A stretch of 64,000 bases of DNA from DATARH01 sp035604035 (GTDB taxonomy: Bacteria > Pseudomonadota > Alphaproteobacteria > ATCC43930 > CGMCC-115725), in contig DATNJF010000404.1 of NCBI GenBank assembly GCA_035604035.1, positions 1-64,000 on the forward strand. The letters are read 5' to 3'. Positions 61,158 to 64,000 of this stretch are shown piece by piece. A program made the translations under genes and the position numbers. The notes under the pieces were generated by a model. The model was not told the origin of the DNA and made no database searches. It was given only the letters and a program-made list of their open reading frames with translations. The first letter of the stretch is position 1, and every line of letters starts with the position of its first letter.

Positions 61158-61916
61158 CTACCCGCGCCGGGGGCGCAGCACATGATGGTGGTCGGTGGCG
61201 TAGAGCCGGCTGTCGTTGCCGCCGCCGGCGAGCGCCGGGCCGACCAGGATCAGCGCGGTGCGGGTGATGCCGGCGGCCTTGGCTCCGTCGCGGATCGTCG
61301 CTAGCGTGCCGCGGATCAACAATTCGTCCGGCCAGCTAACCCGGTAGGCGACGATTGCGGGGCAATCGGCGCCGTAATGCGGAACGAGCATGCGCACCAC
61401 CCGCGCCAGATTGGCGATCGACAGATGGATGGCCAGAGTCGCGCCGCTCACGGCGAGGCGGTCGAGCTCTTCGCCCGCCGGCATCGCCGAGGCGCGCGTC
61501 GCGGTGCGGGTGAGGATGATCGTCTGGGCGATGCCGGGCAGCGTCAGCTCGCGGCGCAGCGCCGCCGCCGCCGCGGCGAAGGCCGGCACGCCGGGGGTCA
61601 CGTCGTAGGGAATGCCGAGGGGGTCTAGCCGGCGCATCTGCTCGGCGATCGCGCCGTAGAGCGAGGGATCGCCCGAATGCACCCGGGCGACGTCATGTCC
61701 TGCACGATGCGCCGTTTCGATCTCGGCCACGATCTCGTCGAGGGTGAGCGGCGCGGTATCGACCACCCGCGCGCCCGGCGGCGCGGCAGCGACGATCTCC
61801 GGCGGCACCAGCGATCCGGCGTAGAGACAGACCGCGCAGGTCTCGATGAGGCGCAGGCCGCGTACGGTGATGAGGTCGGCGGCGCCGGGTCCGGCACCGA
61901 TGAAATGTACCGTCAC
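61158..61916 (-). CDS. cobM: Precorrin-4 C11-methyltransferase
   Basis: CobM/CbiF methylates C-11 of (cobalt-)precorrin-4. The 252-residue product opens MTVHFIGAGPGAADLITVRGLRLIETCAVCLYAGSLVPPEIVAAAP, with VARVHSGDPSLYGAIAEQMRRLDPLGIPYDVTPGVPAFAAAAA and LILVGPALAGG, typical for CobM. Its ATG overlaps the stop of the cbiG-cobJ fusion. Confidence 0.95.
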   Translation of the reverse strand: MTVHFIGAGPGAADLITVRGLRLIETCAVCLYAGSLVPPEIVAAAPPGARVVDTAPLTLDEIVAEIETAHRAGHDVARVHSGDPSLYGAIAEQMRRLDPLGIPYDVTPGVPAFAAAAAALRRELTLPGIAQTIILTRTATRASAMPAGEELDRLAVSGATLAIHLSIANLARVVRMLVPHYGADCPAIVAYRVSWPDELLIRGTLATIRDGAKAAGITRTALILVGPALAGGGNDSRLYATDHHHVLRPRRG

Positions 61917-63718
61917 TTCTTGCTGTAGCCGCGCGGCGTGTAGAAGCGCGGCGGGTCGCCGGGAATGACGCGGCTCTCGCTATTGCCGACGATGACGATG
62001 GTCAGCATGTCGATATCCGCCTCGACGAGATTGTCCAGCATCGTGACCCGCCAGCTCTCGCCGGTGCGCCCGAGATTGCGCGCGATCAGAACCGGAGTGT
62101 CCGGCCGGTGATGGGCGAGAAGGATCGCCGCCGTCTCAGCAAGCTGGGAGGATCGTCGCATCGAGCGCGGGTTGTAGAGGGCCACGACAAAGTCGCCAGC
62201 CGCGGCGGCTTCGAGCCGGGCGCGGATGGCCGGCCACGGGGTCATCAAATCGGACAGCGAGATCGCGCAGAAATCATGGCCGAGCGGCGCCCCGGCGCGG
62301 GCGGCGGCGGCCTGCATCGCGCTCACCCCCGGCGACACCAGGATTTCGACCGCCCCCCAATCGCGCCGCTCTTCGCGATCCAAAAGCTCGAACACCAACG
62401 TCGCCAAGCCATAGATCCCCGCGTCGCCCGACGATATGAGGGCGACGTTCCTGCCCTCGGCGGCAAGGTTGAGAGCAAGCCGCGCCCGCTCTTCCTCGTC
62501 GCCGATGACGCTGGGGTGCAGGGTCTTCTCGGTCGTCGCGCGCCCGAGCAGGTCGAGATAGAGGCCGTAGCCGACGATGTCGCTGGCCTGGGCGATGAGC
62601 GCGCTTGCCTCCGGCGTGCGCCATGAGGCATCGCCCGGTCCGATACCGACGATCGCCAGACGACCGCGCGGCCGTCCGATCGCCGCGGCGTTGATCGGTG
62701 CCGCGGCGCGGGCGATGGCGCAGGTTGCGTGCCGCGACTTGCGCTTGGGCGCGACCAGTACGCCGCCCGGACCCGCCGCCGCCAACGCCGCGCCCTCGGC
62801 GACGCCCCAGCAGCCGGTGGCGCGGAACACCGCCTCGGACTTCTCGGTGAGGCGCGGGGTCTCGTCGAGCAGGCGCTCGCTGGGAAAGAAACGCGCCGCC
62901 ACGCCGAGCCGCTCGGCGAGCGCGTGGATGCCGGGCTCGGCGAGCTTCAACTCGACCGAAACCACCGCGGCCACCGCGTCCGCGGCAAGCCCCGCTTCGG
63001 CCAGGCATCTGTCGGCGAGCGACACGATCTCGTCGGAATCGCAGTTGCGCTCGCAACCGATGCCCAAAGCCAGCATCGGCGGGTGGAAGACAAGCGCGGT
63101 TTCGTCGGCCGTCACTGGGTGATCGCTAACCCGCACCGAGAGCTCGGCGTTCTTGGCCCAGGCGATGCCGGTGTCGCGCAACCATTCGGCGCAGCCGAGC
63201 TCGTCATGAAGCCTGACCGGCTGGCCGGCGATCAGCGCGGCGGCAACAGGTTTTATCCGCTCCGGATTAGCAATACGCCAACCACGAGGTGGCTCGTCGA
63301 GCGCGAGGCCGAGCCGGAGGTCGCCGGCGGTGGTGATTGCCGCGACACCGCCGAGGGCCTTGGCAAGAACGCGGGCGATTTGGTTGGCGCCGTGATGTCC
63401 GCCCAACAGCGGCACCGCGACCGAGCCATCCTCGGCAAGGGCGACGACCGGCGGCTCGGCGCGCTTGTCATCCAGATGAGCCGCGAGCGCGCGAATCAGG
63501 ATGCCGCTGGCGCAAATGCCCACGATCGGCCGTCCCGCCGCGAACAGATCGGCGAGATGCGGGACGACGCCGTCATACGTTTCGTCCCAATCGCCGGCCA
63601 AGGCGCGAGGCCCGTGCAGACGCGCCTCCGGCAGGAGGTCGCAGATTCTCCGTCCGAGCACCGTCGCGCTTGGCCCAAGCACGACGACCGCGGCACCGTT
63701 GGGCAGAGGCCGCTTCAT
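61913..63718 (-). CDS. cbiG-cobJ: CbiG-CobJ fusion: cobalt-precorrin-5A hydrolase / precorrin-3B C17-methyltransferase
   Basis: A 601-residue two-domain enzyme. Residues about 1-345 are CbiG, which opens the delta-lactone and releases acetaldehyde: GICASGILIRALA, VPLLGGHHGANQIARVLAKALGGVAAITTAGD and HPPMLALGIGCERNCDSDEI are CbiG motifs. Residues about 352-601 are CobJ/CbiH, the ring-contracting C17-methyltransferase: LAIVGIGPGDASWRTPEASALIAQASDIVGYGLYLDLLG, LISSGDAGIYGLATLVFELL and VSPGVSAMQAAAARAGAPLGHDFCAISLSDLMTPW. Overlaps cobI and cobM by four bases each. Confidence 0.94.
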   Translation of the reverse strand: MKRPLPNGAAVVVLGPSATVLGRRICDLLPEARLHGPRALAGDWDETYDGVVPHLADLFAAGRPIVGICASGILIRALAAHLDDKRAEPPVVALAEDGSVAVPLLGGHHGANQIARVLAKALGGVAAITTAGDLRLGLALDEPPRGWRIANPERIKPVAAALIAGQPVRLHDELGCAEWLRDTGIAWAKNAELSVRVSDHPVTADETALVFHPPMLALGIGCERNCDSDEIVSLADRCLAEAGLAADAVAAVVSVELKLAEPGIHALAERLGVAARFFPSERLLDETPRLTEKSEAVFRATGCWGVAEGAALAAAGPGGVLVAPKRKSRHATCAIARAAAPINAAAIGRPRGRLAIVGIGPGDASWRTPEASALIAQASDIVGYGLYLDLLGRATTEKTLHPSVIGDEEERARLALNLAAEGRNVALISSGDAGIYGLATLVFELLDREERRDWGAVEILVSPGVSAMQAAAARAGAPLGHDFCAISLSDLMTPWPAIRARLEAAAAGDFVVALYNPRSMRRSSQLAETAAILLAHHRPDTPVLIARNLGRTGESWRVTMLDNLVEADIDMLTIVIVGNSESRVIPGDPPRFYTPRGYSKK

Positions 63719-64000
63719 CGCTTGCCACCGCGCACCAGCGCCATCGCAAAGTAGGGCACCCCATCGGGCTCGACGTCGGCGAATGTGGCGACGCGCTGCC
63801 GCGTCTGCGTCGCGCGCTCGATGTAGATCGTATCGTCGAGACGGCCGAGCCCCGCCAGCACCCGACGCAGCTTGCCGGCATGGCGACCCAATTTGATCAC
63901 CGCCGCGGTCTCGGCGTCGGCGAGGCGGCGGATAAGCTCGTCTTCGGCGAGGGTCGCGGGAATCACCATGACCGTTTCGTCGCGCTGGGCGAGCGGCGTC
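63715..64000 (-). CDS. cobI: Precorrin-2 C20-methyltransferase (C-terminal part, runs off the window)
   Basis: Only the last 94 codons before the stop are inside the window. TPLAQRDETVMVIPATLAEDELIRRLADAETAAVIKLGRHAGKLRRVLAGLGRLDDTIYIERATQTRQRVATFADVEPDGVPYFAMALVRGGK matches the CobI/CbiL C-terminal half, with the ADAETAAVIKLGRH and IYIERATQ segments typical of the family. The enzyme makes precorrin-3A. Its stop overlaps the cbiG-cobJ start. Confidence 0.9.
   Translation of the reverse strand, partial: TPLAQRDETVMVIPATLAEDELIRRLADAETAAVIKLGRHAGKLRRVLAGLGRLDDTIYIERATQTRQRVATFADVEPDGVPYFAMALVRGGKR

Overview
This is a GC-rich chromosomal window (roughly two-thirds G+C by eye) that looks like a free-living alphaproteobacterium, probably Rhodospirillales- or Rhizobiales-like. 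The reasons are the gene content (hrcA, rpmB and metF/metH housekeeping genes beside many small catabolic operons), an ArsR-methyltransferase regulator of the SahR type with its typical palindrome upstream of metF-metH, and an alphaproteobacterial-style palindromic repeat (ends GTCATTGCGAG / CTCGCAATGAC). Genes are tightly packed with many 1-4 nt stop/start overlaps. No rRNA, tRNA, CRISPR array or intact transposase was found.

Layout. 1-5.8 kb: start of hrcA, an exported protein, an HpcH/HpaI aldolase with a GNAT gene, an agmatinase-family ureohydrolase, a type-B carboxylesterase, a GST. 5.9-6.6 kb: first Phd-VapC toxin-antitoxin module. 6.6-9.1 kb: GNAT, Asp/Glu racemase-family protein, amidohydrolase. 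9.3-13.1 kb: phenylacetyl-CoA epoxidase genes paaABC-E (no paaD) facing a paaG-like gene. 13.1-13.5 kb: a small GIY-YIG nuclease gene between near-perfect inverted repeats. 13.5-18.4 kb: Ldh-family dehydrogenase, LLM oxidoreductase, glycosyltransferase, O-antigen ligase, PPOX protein. 18.5-19.2 kb: second Phd-VapC module. 19.2-25.4 kb: D-threonine aldolase-type enzyme, AAHS-type transporter, second LLM enzyme, a membrane-anchored TIR protein, a Crp/Fnr regulator, a small membrane protein. 25.4-30.5 kb: CBS-histidine kinase with an odd 5' end, rpmB, dienelactone hydrolase, TauD-type dioxygenase, a frameshifted MATE transporter. 30.5-35.6 kb: an RND efflux operon with its TetR regulator and operator. 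35.6-39.6 kb: an envelope protein, ettA, mlaC and mlaA. 39.8-45.3 kb: sahR-metF-metH. 45.3-47.7 kb: a small accessory island (HTH-ImmA/IrrE protein, DUF4411 PIN-like protein, remnant of an MmeI-type methyltransferase) bounded by a duplication of the metH 3' end, then a phased-repeat non-coding stretch. 47.7-51.8 kb: NDUFA9-like protein, two cyclophilins, AmpG-like transporter, YgjP-type metalloprotease. 51.8-56.5 kb: a ugpBAE-GNAT-ugpC glycerol-3-phosphate-type ABC importer. 56.5-64 kb: cobalamin corrin-ring genes (cobB, cobA, cbiD, cobK, cobM, cbiG-cobJ fusion, cobI) with an exported ankyrin protein.

How the parts fit. The B12 genes supply the cofactor of MetH. MetF supplies its methyl donor, and SahR is expected to tune both to S-adenosylhomocysteine. 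The many oxidoreductases, hydrolases and the Paa epoxidase point to aromatic and organic-acid catabolism. Accessory features cluster at four places: the two Phd-VapC modules (which share an operator half-site), the GIY-YIG repeat unit, the TIR receptor-like protein, and the island at the metH 3' end. The last is the most interesting locus in the window.
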